Positions 17,781 through 27,199 are shown, counted from the stretch's first letter. The stretch: DNA of 64,000 bases from Micromonospora deserti (GCF_003236335.1 NZ_POUB01000002.1:31073-95072), one strand, 5' to 3'. Numbers and translations: made by a program. The notes: generated by a model from the sequence alone, not told the origin.

Positions 17781-19685
17781 TCAGAGTGGGGCGGCCCAGG
17801 CCAGCAGCTCGGCTCGTGCGCCCGCCAGCGTCGCAGGGCTGACCGGTCGACCGTCCGCCGTGTTGGCGACAAGCAGCACGTGCACGGACCCGGCCGGCGC
17901 GTCCACCACCAGCCGGTGCGCCGTCGTCGACCCGGGCTCGGTGGCCACTGACACGGCGCCGGTGGACGGCAGTCCGTACCGAGTGTCGAGGTCGCCGACC
18001 ACGACGGTGCGCGCCGGGTCGAAGGATGCCGGCAGGTGCAGCACCGTGGGCGCCGTCGGCGCCGTGGGTGGCTGCCGCCAGACCAGCACGCCGTACTGCC
18101 GGCCGGCCAGCAGCGCGGCCAGGTGGGGCATGCTCGGTGGCACGGTGAGCCAGGCCCGCTCGGTGCCGGCGCCGCCGTAACCGGAGCGGGCGAGATCCTC
18201 GTATGTGAACGCGAGGGTCTCGCCCGCGACCGCGCTGGGATAGACCCTGTCCAGCACGCGGTGGTCCAGTCGCGGTACGACGTCGCCAACCTCGTTCACG
18301 TACACCACGGAGTGGTCCTCGTCGTTCCAGGCGTCGTTCTCGGTGAGCACCTTGTCGGGATTGCCGTTCATCAGCTCGTGGTGCCGGTCGTTGTAGATGT
18401 CCCAGTGCCACATCATGCTGGAGAGCACGGCGCCGCCGGAGCGCGGCCGTGCCCACCAGTCGGCGCCCGCGACGCCGGCATCCATCGCCTGGTACATCGC
18501 CCGGACCATCCAGGGGGTGCGGTCGCTGCCGGTGCCGGTGAGCTTGTTGCCGAACTCGCTGACGATCGGTGCGGTGCCGAGCTGGGCGGCTCGGTTACGG
18601 ATCCGGTTCATCGCGGCGGCGTATGTGCCGTCCGTGGCGGGGGACGGGTCCAGGGTCATCCTGGCACCGTCGTAGTAGTGGCTGTTGAAGACATACCGGG
18701 TGCCCAGTGCGCCCACGGTGGATAGTCCGCCGGACTCGAAGAAGCCGGTGTTCCAGAACACCAGCGGCTCGGCGTACAGCGGCTTGTCGGCCCAGCCGGC
18801 GGCGTCCATCGCGGCGCGGAACCGCTGGTAGAACGGGAGTAGGTAAGTTTGCTCCCAGGCCGTGCCGGATGCCCCGTCGGTGCCGCCGTCGAACGGCTCG
18901 TTGAACGGGTCGACACCCAGGAGGTTGCCGTACGCGGTGGCCGGCAGCACGCGCCGGAGGTGGGTCAGGGCGGCCGTGGCCTGAGTCAGGTACGCGGTCT
19001 GCACGGCGACGGGGCCGGCCGGGGTGGTGATCGTGCGGTTGTGCCAGAAGTCGTACATCGCCCGCCGGACCGCGGCGTTATTCTGCATGTTCTGCCCCCA
19101 CAGCAGGCAGATGCCGCATGACTCGCGCGGGTAGTTGCCGCCGGCGATGACCCACTGCGGGGCACCGTCACCGGTGTACCAGCTGCCCTCGTGGAACAGG
19201 TGTGCGGAGTACAGGTCCTGGTGGTAGTCCAGCAGGACGTAGAACCCGCGGTCGGTGAATTCGCGGATCTGTGCCGCGGCCCGGTCGAGGTAGCTGGTGT
19301 CGACCCCGGTCGGGGTGGGCTGTACCCCCTCCCAGCTGATCAGAAAGCGGATCGCGTTGGCGCCGGTCAGGTCCCGCATGGCCTGTGCCGAGGTGGCCGC
19401 GTCGGCGACCGACCGGAACGGCAGCAGGTCGTTCTCGTACAGCTTGGTGCTGCCGGAGACGTTGAACCCACGCAGGGTGACCTCCCGGCCGTGGGCGTCG
19501 CGCAGCGCCCAGCCGTGGCCGGATGTGCGCGCCACCACGGTCACGGCCGGCAGCGCGGTCTCGGCGGCGGGCGTGCGCGCCGCGGCGGCCTGCGGCTCGC
19601 CGGCGGACACGGCCAGAAGCAGTGCCAACCCAGCCGTCACCACGGGAGCGGAACGAGAGATGAAAGATCTTGCATATCTGCCCAT
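17781..19685 (-). CDS. Secreted GH5 glycosidase, endoglycoceramidase-like
   Basis: Secreted enzyme of 634 residues. A signal peptide covers about residues 1-38. The GH5 TIM barrel runs from about 50 to 480, with VTLRGFNVSGSTKLYEND at the start, the acid/base glutamate in GVDPFNEPFD and the nucleophile glutamate in PIVSEFGNKL. The LRGFNVSGS entry and the WHWDIYND segment near the end of the barrel resemble endoglycosylceramidase-type GH5 proteins, which release oligosaccharide from glycolipids. The last ~140 residues form a beta-sandwich accessory domain. The ATG at 19685 is supported by the signal peptide; codons upstream in frame look non-coding. Substrate is not proven. Confidence 0.87.
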   Translation of the reverse strand: MGRYARSFISRSAPVVTAGLALLLAVSAGEPQAAAARTPAAETALPAVTVVARTSGHGWALRDAHGREVTLRGFNVSGSTKLYENDLLPFRSVADAATSAQAMRDLTGANAIRFLISWEGVQPTPTGVDTSYLDRAAAQIREFTDRGFYVLLDYHQDLYSAHLFHEGSWYTGDGAPQWVIAGGNYPRESCGICLLWGQNMQNNAAVRRAMYDFWHNRTITTPAGPVAVQTAYLTQATAALTHLRRVLPATAYGNLLGVDPFNEPFDGGTDGASGTAWEQTYLLPFYQRFRAAMDAAGWADKPLYAEPLVFWNTGFFESGGLSTVGALGTRYVFNSHYYDGARMTLDPSPATDGTYAAAMNRIRNRAAQLGTAPIVSEFGNKLTGTGSDRTPWMVRAMYQAMDAGVAGADWWARPRSGGAVLSSMMWHWDIYNDRHHELMNGNPDKVLTENDAWNDEDHSVVYVNEVGDVVPRLDHRVLDRVYPSAVAGETLAFTYEDLARSGYGGAGTERAWLTVPPSMPHLAALLAGRQYGVLVWRQPPTAPTAPTVLHLPASFDPARTVVVGDLDTRYGLPSTGAVSVATEPGSTTAHRLVVDAPAGSVHVLLVANTADGRPVSPATLAGARAELLAWAAPL

Positions 19686-20130
19686 AATGCATTGTCGTCC
19701 GTAGATATGGATCGCGCAACCACCGCCGGCCGCCGCTCGCCCAGGCAGGATCGGTCCTGCGGCCCGGCCGGAAGAGCCCCTTCGGACGGGCCGGTGCCGG
19801 CCGCTGCCGAGTGGGCCGGTGCGTGGCGCTGCCCGGAACAGCAATTCGATCCGCCAGAGCGCGATGAGCGGCGCCGGGCAACGCCGACGCCGGCGATCCC
19901 CCAGGGGTCGAGCCGCCGCGTGTCGCCGTATGCCGCCGTGACGGCTCGCCGGGCTGCGGCTCTTTAGACGCCGGGTAACGCGCCGGATCGTGGCCAGCGC
20001 CCAGGTCATCCGCGCCGGGCACCAGACCGGGCACGTCTGGGAGAACCGGCGGTACGGCGCACGCAGTGTCGTGGACCGCTCCTCCCTGACGCAGCGGTCG
20101 TCGACGGGTGTGCCTGTCGTGCACCTGTTC
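19686..20130. other. Intergenic region, nothing recognised
   Basis: This 445-base stretch lies between two minus-strand genes. The AT-rich patch at about 19670-19715 next to the GH5 start probably holds its promoter, but I could not fix -35 and -10 boxes. No terminator, RNA or ORF with a domain is visible. Confidence 0.35.
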
Positions 20131-20625
20131 TCAGGCGGCTGCGGGGGACGTTGGTGTGCGCTGTTTGCGGTATTCGCGCCAGGTCAGCCACGCGACGGCG
20201 GTGTCGAACACGGTGAGCGCGATCAGCCCGGGCGCGGGGTGCAGGGCGATGCGGTAGAGCTGGTAGGCGATGAAGGCGATGAGGAAGGCGATCATCCATG
20301 GGTAGGCCCACAGCTTGTTGCGCAGCAGGGCGGCTACTAGTACGACCTTGACGATGCCGTGCAGCAGTAGATAGGCGGCGGCGAAGGCGACGGCGGAGCC
20401 GGTCAGGCGGTGGGAGGTGTGTTGCAGGTAGGTGGCGATCGGATCGTGGGGGTCCTCTGAGAGTTCGTGTTGGGTCAGCGCGACCACGACGCGGTTGATG
20501 GTTGCCGGGGTTACGACGAGCAGCAGGGCACCGCCGACCAGCTCGAGGATGCCGTCAAGCCCTTTGAGGAGGATTCCGATCTCGAAGCTCAGATCGAGCA
20601 GGTTCCTGGATTTGAACCATCCCAT
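20131..20625 (-). CDS. DUF2127 family membrane protein
   Basis: A 164-residue membrane protein with four hydrophobic helices. The N-terminal FEIGILLKGLDGILELVGGALLL, a central YLLLHGIVKVVLVAALLR and the following LWAYPWMIAFLIAFIAYQLYR match the DUF2127 pattern. The loop between the first and second helix contains a hydrophilic segment typical of the family. Function is unknown. It lies downstream of and in the same direction as the M56/BlaI pair, 69 bases after the M56 stop, so it may belong to the same transcript. Confidence 0.82.
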   Translation of the reverse strand: MGWFKSRNLLDLSFEIGILLKGLDGILELVGGALLLVVTPATINRVVVALTQHELSEDPHDPIATYLQHTSHRLTGSAVAFAAAYLLLHGIVKVVLVAALLRNKLWAYPWMIAFLIAFIAYQLYRIALHPAPGLIALTVFDTAVAWLTWREYRKQRTPTSPAAA

Positions 20626-20694
20626 CCTGTGTTCCTTCCCCGGCTGGATGGTCGAGGTGGCGGCACGATTGCTGTCAGTGCGAAGGTGGGCGGC

Positions 20695-21618
20695 TCAGCG
20701 ATGCGCCGCAGCGGCGGTTTGGGCGCGTTCGAACAGCCGTTCGCCTTGGTGCTCGACCACCGCGGTGGCCACCGTGAGCGCGGTGAGTAGCACCGCGAGC
20801 ACGGTGAGAGCCCGTCTGTGGTGGGTGGTCGGTGGTGTGAGCAGGGCGCGCACGCGGGCCGGCACGTCACCGCCGGTGCCGGCGGTCACCGAGGATGGCG
20901 CGGCGCGGTGCGCGTGGCCGACCAGGGCGGCACGGGCCACGGCGCGGGCAACCAGCGGCCGGTCGGCGAGGACATCGGCGGCGTCCTCGTCGGCCCAGCG
21001 TTCCGCAGCCTGACGGATCGCACGACTGGTCGCAGTCAGCGGCGGGTTGGCTGCGGCGGCCAGGTCGGCGGCGAGGGTCCACCACGCGTGGCGGTGTAGG
21101 AGGTGGGAGCGTTCGTGGGCCAGCAGGGCGGCCTGCTCCTCGGCGGGCAGGGCGTGCAGCATGCCGCGGGTGATGATGATCCGTCCGGTGGCCTCCGGGG
21201 TGGTGAACGCGTCGGGAGTGTCGGTGTCCAGCACCACCAGCGCGCCGGGCGTGCCGAGGCGCCCGCAGAGGCGGTGCACGTCGACCAGGGCGCGGGTGCG
21301 GCGGGTGACGACGACGCTCGCGTGAACGGCGACCGAGACGAGTACGACGAGGGCGGCCATCGCGGCTGCCGGCGGGATCGGGGACAGGGTGCGAAGGATC
21401 TGCGCCGACCATGGCCCCAAGGCCGCGATCTCGGCGTCCTGCCCGATCCAGGTGAACGCGGCGACCGCCAGCACGAACCACAGCGCCACGCTCATGGCCA
21501 GGCTCGTGGGCACGAGCAGGCGTACGGCCGTAGCCGGCGGGAGACTGCGGGTCAGGCGCGGCCCGCACAAGCCGAAGCCGATCGTGGTGGTGAGGACCAT
21601 CAACGAGGCGATGATCAT
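20695..21618 (-). CDS. M56 family membrane metallopeptidase (BlaR1/MecR1-like, without sensor domain)
   Basis: A 307-residue membrane protein with hydrophobic helices at both ends and a zinc peptidase site HERSH near residue 175, plus WADEDAADVLA as the likely third-ligand region. The M56 family includes the BlaR1 signalling protease that inactivates BlaI. Here the C-terminal penicillin-binding sensor domain of BlaR1 is missing, which is usual for the short M56 proteins paired with BlaI in actinomycetes. The start overlaps the BlaI stop by four bases, so the two are translated together. Cleavage of the partner repressor is inferred. Confidence 0.87.
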   Translation of the reverse strand: MIIASLMVLTTTIGFGLCGPRLTRSLPPATAVRLLVPTSLAMSVALWFVLAVAAFTWIGQDAEIAALGPWSAQILRTLSPIPPAAAMAALVVLVSVAVHASVVVTRRTRALVDVHRLCGRLGTPGALVVLDTDTPDAFTTPEATGRIIITRGMLHALPAEEQAALLAHERSHLLHRHAWWTLAADLAAAANPPLTATSRAIRQAAERWADEDAADVLADRPLVARAVARAALVGHAHRAAPSSVTAGTGGDVPARVRALLTPPTTHHRRALTVLAVLLTALTVATAVVEHQGERLFERAQTAAAAHR

Positions 21619-22001
21619 CCCTGCTCCTGGTCGGCTCGGCGTAGCATCTCGGCCAGGAACGCCTCGTCGGCAGGGGTGAGCGCCCCAACGAAGCGTGCCA
21701 GCACGGCAGCTCGGTCATCCTCGCCGTCCAGCAGCCGCCGCATCTGAAAAGCGGTCACCTGGGCACGCTCGCGCACCGGCCGGTAGGCGAAGGCCCGCCC
21801 CGTCTGCTCCCGGGTGGCCTGCCCTTTGTCGAACAGTCGGGACAGCACGGTGGTCACCGTGTTGTATGCCAGACCACCGCCCAACCGGTCACGCACCTGC
21901 GCCGGGGTCAACGCGACCTCCTCACTGGCCAACACGGCGAGGATCTCATGCTCCAGATCGCCATGCCGCCGTCGTCCGCGCATATGCCACCCCTTCCACA
22001 C
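21615..22001 (-). CDS. BlaI/MecI/CopY family transcriptional repressor
   Basis: A 128-residue winged-helix repressor. GDLEHEILAVLASEEVALTP, then VRDRLGGGLAYNTVTTVLSRLFDKG form the DNA-binding domain, and FVGALTPADEAFLAEMLRRAD the dimerisation helices. The conserved cleavage-region context of BlaI proteins is present. Two near-identical operators lie directly upstream, between this gene and the divergent PAP2 gene, so the protein most likely represses both its own operon and the phosphatase. The start at 22001 or the internal ATG at 21983 (MRGRRRHGDL) are both possible; the shorter form fits the usual family N-terminus better. Confidence 0.9.
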   Translation of the reverse strand: MWKGWHMRGRRRHGDLEHEILAVLASEEVALTPAQVRDRLGGGLAYNTVTTVLSRLFDKGQATREQTGRAFAYRPVRERAQVTAFQMRRLLDGEDDRAAVLARFVGALTPADEAFLAEMLRRADQEQG

Positions 22002-22010
22002 CTACACCGC

Positions 22011-22025
22011 CTACAAAAGTTGTAG
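22011..22025. promoter_or_regulatory. BlaI-type operator 1
   Basis: Perfect inverted repeat CTACAA-AAG-TTGTAG. The TACA-N-TGTA core is the standard recognition form of BlaI/MecI repressors. It lies ten bases from the BlaI start. Confidence 0.85.
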
Positions 22026-22040
22026 TAGTAAGCTCGCCAA

Positions 22041-22055
22041 CTACAAGGATTGTAG
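22041..22055. promoter_or_regulatory. BlaI-type operator 2
   Basis: Second perfect inverted repeat CTACAA-GGA-TTGTAG, centred 30 bases from operator 1 and 22 bases before the PAP2 start. Three helical turns separate the two sites, so two repressor dimers could bind one face of the DNA. Confidence 0.85.
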
Positions 22056-22077
22056 GTATCCCTGGAGGGGGTGGCCA

Positions 22078-22746
22078 GTGGACGAGTGGCTGTTCGAGCA
22101 GGTCAACCAGTTCGCCATCGCCACGCCGTGGCTGCACCCTGTGATCGTCGGGTACGCCACCTACGGTGTTGTGCTTTTCGCCGCGCTTCTCCTGGCGGGC
22201 TGGTGGAGCGCTCGACGCGCCCGCCAGCCGCGCAAGATGGCCGCCGCCCTCCTCGCCGGCGTATCCATCCTCGCTGCGGTGGCGGTCAACCAGCCGATCG
22301 TCGCCATGGTCCACGAGGCCCGCCCGTACACCACGCATACGGGCATTCTCGTGCTGGCGCACCGCAGTGGTGACCTGTCGTTCCCCTCGGATCACGCGAC
22401 CATGGCCGGCGCCGCCGCAGCGGGACTGTGGCTGGTGTCTCGTCGCCTCGGGCTCGTCACGACCATCGCCGCCCTGGCCATGAGCTTCGCCCGCGTCTAC
22501 ATCGCCGCGCACTACCCGCAAGACGTCGCCGCCGGTCTCCTGCTGGGTGCCGCCGTCGCCATGACCGTCTACCTGCCGGCCCGGACCCTCACCACGCGAC
22601 TGGTTATCGCCGTCGGCAGAACACCGCTCCGTCCACTCGCCCAACACCGCCGCCACACCACACCCTGGCGGGCGCACGGATGCGAGCAGGGGCCGCCGGG
22701 CGACGCAATCGTCGCCCGATCACGGAATCAGCCGAACGGCCCTTAG
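22078..22746 (+). CDS. PAP2 family phosphatase (undecaprenyl pyrophosphate phosphatase-like)
   Basis: A 222-residue membrane phosphatase. The three PAP2 motifs are in order: HEARPYT near residue 80, SFPSDHATMAGAAAAG near 103, and FARVYIAAHYPQDVAAG near 138, flanked by five or six hydrophobic helices. BcrC-like members recycle undecaprenyl pyrophosphate and give bacitracin tolerance. The GTG at 22078 has GGAGGGG about eight bases upstream. Two BlaI-type operators sit in the promoter, so it is probably derepressed together with the BlaI/M56 pair. The last 45 residues are basic and hydrophilic. Confidence 0.87.
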   Translation: MDEWLFEQVNQFAIATPWLHPVIVGYATYGVVLFAALLLAGWWSARRARQPRKMAAALLAGVSILAAVAVNQPIVAMVHEARPYTTHTGILVLAHRSGDLSFPSDHATMAGAAAAGLWLVSRRLGLVTTIAALAMSFARVYIAAHYPQDVAAGLLLGAAVAMTVYLPARTLTTRLVIAVGRTPLRPLAQHRRHTTPWRAHGCEQGPPGDAIVARSRNQPNGP

Positions 22747-22856
22747 GAATACGCTTTCCTATGGATGCCATGGATGCCCGCCAATGCCCGGATACTGGCA
22801 GCGCCATGCCGATCCGTCGATGTGCGACGGCCGAGACGCGAACGGTGGGGAACCGT

Positions 22857-24305
22857 ATGGGATCTTCTGAGAGAGCCGGTGCCTTGGCGCTGCCACCGGT
22901 GGCGCAGGCGCGGCTCGGCGCCGAGTTCGCCGGCGCCTCCGCGCCGCCCGCGCCGCTCACGTGGGGCCAGCAGGCGCTGTGGGCGGCGATACGACGCCGT
23001 GGCCGCGAGCAGACCTTGATGAGTCTGCGGCGGATCGTCGCGATGCCCCGAAAGGGCTCGGCTGACGTGGCGAGCGTCCTGCGGGCGATCGGAGCCCTGG
23101 TGGGCAGGAACAGCTCGCTGCGCACGCGGATCCACGTGGTCGACGGCGACGTGCGCCAGGTCGTCGTGGCGGCTGGAGAGCTGCCGGTCCTGCTGGTCGA
23201 AGCCGGACCCGAGGGGTCGGCGGCGGAAGAACACCACGGCGCGGCGGTGGCTGCCGCGGTGGCCGACCAGTTGGCTGCCACACCGTTCGACCACGCCCAG
23301 GAGTGGCCTCAGCGAGTCGCCCTGGTCCGCGTCGGTGACCGGATCAGTCACCTCGTCGTCGTCTTCAGCCACCTCACCGTCGATTTCCAGGCCGTCGAGA
23401 TACTGCTCCGCCAGTTGCGGCTGCTGCTGCTTCGCGGCGGCATCGGCGCCCCGGCCGGGCCACAGTCGGTTGACGTCGCCCGCTGGGAGCAGGACGTCAA
23501 CCGGCGGCGGTCGGCGCGGGCGGTGGCGTACTGGGTGCGCAGCTTTACGCGGCTGCCGTCGCGGACGCTGCCGTGGATCGCCCCGCCGGCGACGTCCCGA
23601 TTCCAACGCACGGTGCTGGTCTCGGAGGCGGCCGACACCGCCGTTCGCCTGGCTGCCCGGCGCTGCCGGGTCACCAGCTCCACCGTGCTGCTCGCGGCGA
23701 TCGCGGTGGTGGTGTCCCGATGGTCCGGCAACGACGTCTGCGGCCTCCACTCGATGGCCAACAACCGGGCCGTCGCCGGCTACGCGGAGGCGATCGCCAA
23801 GCTCAACCAGCTCGGCCTGGTGGTGGTCGACACGGCCGACCGGCCCAGCTTCGACGACCTGCTGCCCAGAGTCCGGCAGGCCGCGCTGGAGGCATACCGG
23901 CACTCCTACTACGACCCGATGGAGCTACGGCGTGCGTTCGAGGCGGCTGGTCTGCCCTACGAGGCCGGCGTCAGTCCGCACTGCTACGTCAACGACGTCA
24001 GGCTCGGCGTCGACACCGACCTGTTCGGCCGGGCGGTCGACGAGGCGCAGGTCCGGGCCGCCATGGCCGGCACGTCCGTCACGCCTGCCGAGAGCCTCGA
24101 CCACTTCACATGGCGGATGCGCGTCGAGATCATCGACCAGCCCCGAGGCATCGGCATCGCGCTCACCGGGGACACCAGCTACCTGCCGCCAACGCACGCC
24201 GAGCGATTCCTGCGCGACGTCGAACGGCTGCTCGTCGAGGCGGCCTTCGGTGACATGCCATGGCCCTGGCTGCCGTCCGCGTCACACGAGGACCGTGCGA
24301 TCTGA
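22857..24305 (+). CDS. Standalone condensation-domain-like protein
   Basis: A 482-residue protein with the fold signature of NRPS condensation domains but no carrier or adenylation domain. PLTWGQQALWAAIRR near residue 40 replaces the usual C1 motif. The active-site segment reads VVFSHLTVDFQAVEILLRQL, so canonical HHxxxDG is SHxxxDF: the second His and the Asp are kept, the first His and the Gly are lost. Later motifs include MANNR, NQLGLVVVDTADRPSF and HCYVNDVRL. Sequence and layout match the two domains of the convergent gene at 24359-27199. It could acylate, transfer to, or pair with the NRPS products of this locus; the reaction is unknown. ATG 22857 has GGTGGGGA upstream. Confidence 0.75.
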   Translation: MGSSERAGALALPPVAQARLGAEFAGASAPPAPLTWGQQALWAAIRRRGREQTLMSLRRIVAMPRKGSADVASVLRAIGALVGRNSSLRTRIHVVDGDVRQVVVAAGELPVLLVEAGPEGSAAEEHHGAAVAAAVADQLAATPFDHAQEWPQRVALVRVGDRISHLVVVFSHLTVDFQAVEILLRQLRLLLLRGGIGAPAGPQSVDVARWEQDVNRRRSARAVAYWVRSFTRLPSRTLPWIAPPATSRFQRTVLVSEAADTAVRLAARRCRVTSSTVLLAAIAVVVSRWSGNDVCGLHSMANNRAVAGYAEAIAKLNQLGLVVVDTADRPSFDDLLPRVRQAALEAYRHSYYDPMELRRAFEAAGLPYEAGVSPHCYVNDVRLGVDTDLFGRAVDEAQVRAAMAGTSVTPAESLDHFTWRMRVEIIDQPRGIGIALTGDTSYLPPTHAERFLRDVERLLVEAAFGDMPWPWLPSASHEDRAI

Positions 24306-24358
24306 TTGAACTGCCGCTGCCGCTAGCGTGAGCACCACCGAACCGAAGCGCCGGGTGG

Positions 24359-27199
24359 TCAGCCGGCAGGGTCGTGCCCGGGGGGCGGGACCCACGGCCA
24401 GGGCACATCGTGGAAGGCTGCCTCGACCAGCAGCGCCTCGACGCCGCGCAAGAACCGCTCGGCCCGCTCCGGCGGAAGGTACCGGGTGTCGGCGGTGACG
24501 ACCAGCTCGACCGCACCGGGGGCGTCGATCACCTGGAGGCGGCAACGCCAGGGGAACCGGTCCGGCTCGGCCAGCCACCGGAAGGCGCTGCGGGCCACCA
24601 TTGCCCGCAGGGCGGCCTCGTCCGGGCCCGGCGTGTCGGGGCCGACGTCGTGCATCCGTCGGGTGTCGTTGAGGTAGCAGTACGGGGCCAGGAAGGTCCG
24701 GTGATCGTGGCCCAGGTCGGTGAAGGTGCGCTCCCACGCGGCAGGGTCGTAGTAGGCGTGCCGGTAGGCGTCCAGAGCTGCCCGCCGGGCCCGGGGCAGC
24801 AGCTCGGCGAAGCCGGGCCGGTCGGCCAGGTCGAGCCGGCAGAGTCCGATCTGGTTGAGGGTGCCGACCGCGAGGTCGTGCCCGGGCTGAAAGCGGTTGT
24901 TCGCCATGACGACGATCCCGCAGGCGTCCCGCCCGCTGTCCGCGGTCAGCACGGCGGCGGTTGCCGCCAGCAGGGCGTTTGAGCTGCTGATGCGGTACCG
25001 TGCCGCGACCAGTTGCGCCGCGTGGTGGACGGCCGCGGAGACCAGCGACCCGCGCCGGTAGCGGGAAGCCGACCCGGGCCCGACCGGATCCGACAGGCTC
25101 GCCGGGAGGCCGGAGAACTGCCGGACCCAGTACGCCACCGCCCGCTCCGAGCGCCGCAGTGCGACTCCGCGCTCCCGCTCGGCGAGGTCCAGCGACTGCG
25201 GGCCGGGCGGGGCGTGAAGCGATTTGCGCAGCAGGAGCACCCGCAGGTCGCGCAGCACGGTCTCGGCGGCGTGAAGATCGACGGTGGAGTGGCTGAACAC
25301 CACCACGACCTGCCGTACCCGGTCGTCGACTGTGACCAGCGCTACCCGCAGCGGCCACTCGGCGGCGTGGTCGAAGCGCGGCTCGCGGAGCCGCGCGGTC
25401 AGGGCCGCCGCGGCGGAGCGGCCGTCGGGGTCGTTCGACGGTCGGGACACGGCGTGGACGAGGACGGGTAACCGCCCCGTCGCCGCCGCTTCCTGGTGCA
25501 GCTCCCCGTCCCGGCAACGGAACCGGGTGCGTAGCGATTCGTGTCGGGCGACCAGCGCGCCGACTGCCCGCAGAGCCCGCGGCACGGCTACGTCGGCCCG
25601 CGCGGGGACGGCCAGGGTACGGGGGAGGCACAGCACGCGGTACGCGGCGGGGGAGTCGAACTCCTCGACGGTTCGCCACATCGCCCGTTGCCCCCAGGTG
25701 AGCGGCGCGGTTCCGTTCCGCACGCCCTGGAACTGCGCGTACGCCACCTCCTCGACGCCCTCGGCGTCGGGCGCGACCGGCCCGGCGGCGACCGTGGGCG
25801 CGGCGCCGGCGGGCGCCCAGGGCCACGGCACCTCGGCGAAGGCCGCCTTGACCAGCAGTTCCTCCAGCTCGCGCAGGAACGGCTCGACTGTGTCCAGCGC
25901 GACGTGCCGGGTGTCGACGGTGAGGGTGATCCCCACCCCGGTCGGCTCGTCGACGACGTGCGTCAGCAGGTGCCAGGCCGCGTGGTTAAGCCCGGCCGTC
26001 CAGGAAAAGGTGCTGCGAGCCGTGGCGGCCCGCAGCTCGCCCCGGGTCGTTTCCGGCACCGGATCGACGCCGCCGACGGGCAGCCGGACGTCGTTGAAAT
26101 AGTAGTGCGACCGGAAGGCCGAATCGTATTCGACGCCCAGTTCCTCGAATGCGTGGCGCAGCGCGGACGGGTCGTAATATGCGTGCCGCAGGCCGTCCAG
26201 GGACGCGGCCCAGACGCGGGACAACAACTCGGAGAAGTCGGGACGTCCCGCCAGATCGACGACGCAGAAACCGATTTGCCCGAGGTTGGCGACCGCGTTC
26301 GCGTACTCGGTGCGGAACCGGTTGTGTGCCATCGGGAAAAGACCGCACATCGTGCGCCCGGAGCCGCCGGCGGCCAGCGCCTGAACGCCGGCCAGCAGCA
26401 CCGCGGAGACACTGACCCGGTGCCGGGCGGCGATCAGCCGGGCAGCGGTGTCGACGGCGGAGGAGACCAGGACGCCCCGGCGCAGCGGGGGGTCGAGGCC
26501 CGGTCCGGCCGAGGCCAGCGGCTGCCGGGGCAGTCGCTGGAACTGACGCAGCCAGTACGCCACCGCCCGCCCCGAGCGGCGCTGGTCGGCCCCGTGCTGC
26601 AGCCGGGCCACGTCCACCGACTGCGGGCCGGGCGGCGTGGGCAGGCCACCGCGCAACAGGATCAACCGCAGGTCCCGCAGCACGACCTCGGCGGCGTGCG
26701 CGTCTACCGTGGTATGGCTGAACACCACCACGACCTGCCGCACCCGGCCGTCCACCGTCACCAGCGCGACGCGCAGCGGCCACTCGGCGGCGTGGTCGAA
26801 CGCGACGTCGCCGAGCCGGCCGGCGGCGTGCCGGGCGGCCGGGGCGCCGTCACCCGCGCCGGCGCAGACCAGCAGCGGCACTACCCCGGCCGCCGCCGTC
26901 TCCTGGCACGGCCCGCCATCGACCACCCGGATCCGGGTGCGCAGCGAGGCGTGCCGGCCGACCAGCGCGCCCACCGCGCGCGCCACGGCGGCCGTGTCCG
27001 CCCCGGCCCCCGCGGACACGGGCACCGTACGCCGCAGGTTGAGGAATACGTGATTGGAGCCGAACCTGGCGATCGATCGCCACATCACCTGCTGCGCCCA
27101 GGTCAGCGGCGCCGTCCCGGCACCGGCACCGGAGAACTCGGCGTGGACCAGCGTCTCCGACGCCCATTCGGCGGGCACCACCACGTCTGCGAATAGCAT
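24359..27199 (-). CDS. Tandem condensation-like protein (two C-like domains)
   Basis: A 946-residue protein made of two homologous condensation-like domains, about residues 20-480 and 500-940. Both start with an APLTW-G/A-Q motif and both carry the altered active site (VVVFSHTTVDAHAAE in the first, VVVFSHSTVDLHAAE in the second) followed by LRDLRxLLLR. Other shared motifs are GPQSxDxA, RAVAYWLRQF, MA(H/N)NRF, NQIGxCxxDLA and HAYYDP. No carrier, adenylation or thioesterase domain is present. The gene is divergent from the NRPS operon across 140 bases, so shared control is plausible. The ATG at 27199 was chosen by comparison with the single-domain relative; its spacing to AGGA is poor and a start further upstream is possible. 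Confidence 0.75.
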   Translation of the reverse strand: MLFADVVVPAEWASETLVHAEFSGAGAGTAPLTWAQQVMWRSIARFGSNHVFLNLRRTVPVSAGAGADTAAVARAVGALVGRHASLRTRIRVVDGGPCQETAAAGVVPLLVCAGAGDGAPAARHAAGRLGDVAFDHAAEWPLRVALVTVDGRVRQVVVVFSHTTVDAHAAEVVLRDLRLILLRGGLPTPPGPQSVDVARLQHGADQRRSGRAVAYWLRQFQRLPRQPLASAGPGLDPPLRRGVLVSSAVDTAARLIAARHRVSVSAVLLAGVQALAAGGSGRTMCGLFPMAHNRFRTEYANAVANLGQIGFCVVDLAGRPDFSELLSRVWAASLDGLRHAYYDPSALRHAFEELGVEYDSAFRSHYYFNDVRLPVGGVDPVPETTRGELRAATARSTFSWTAGLNHAAWHLLTHVVDEPTGVGITLTVDTRHVALDTVEPFLRELEELLVKAAFAEVPWPWAPAGAAPTVAAGPVAPDAEGVEEVAYAQFQGVRNGTAPLTWGQRAMWRTVEEFDSPAAYRVLCLPRTLAVPARADVAVPRALRAVGALVARHESLRTRFRCRDGELHQEAAATGRLPVLVHAVSRPSNDPDGRSAAAALTARLREPRFDHAAEWPLRVALVTVDDRVRQVVVVFSHSTVDLHAAETVLRDLRVLLLRKSLHAPPGPQSLDLAERERGVALRRSERAVAYWVRQFSGLPASLSDPVGPGSASRYRRGSLVSAAVHHAAQLVAARYRISSSNALLAATAAVLTADSGRDACGIVVMANNRFQPGHDLAVGTLNQIGLCRLDLADRPGFAELLPRARRAALDAYRHAYYDPAAWERTFTDLGHDHRTFLAPYCYLNDTRRMHDVGPDTPGPDEAALRAMVARSAFRWLAEPDRFPWRCRLQVIDAPGAVELVVTADTRYLPPERAERFLRGVEALLVEAAFHDVPWPWVPPPGHDPAG

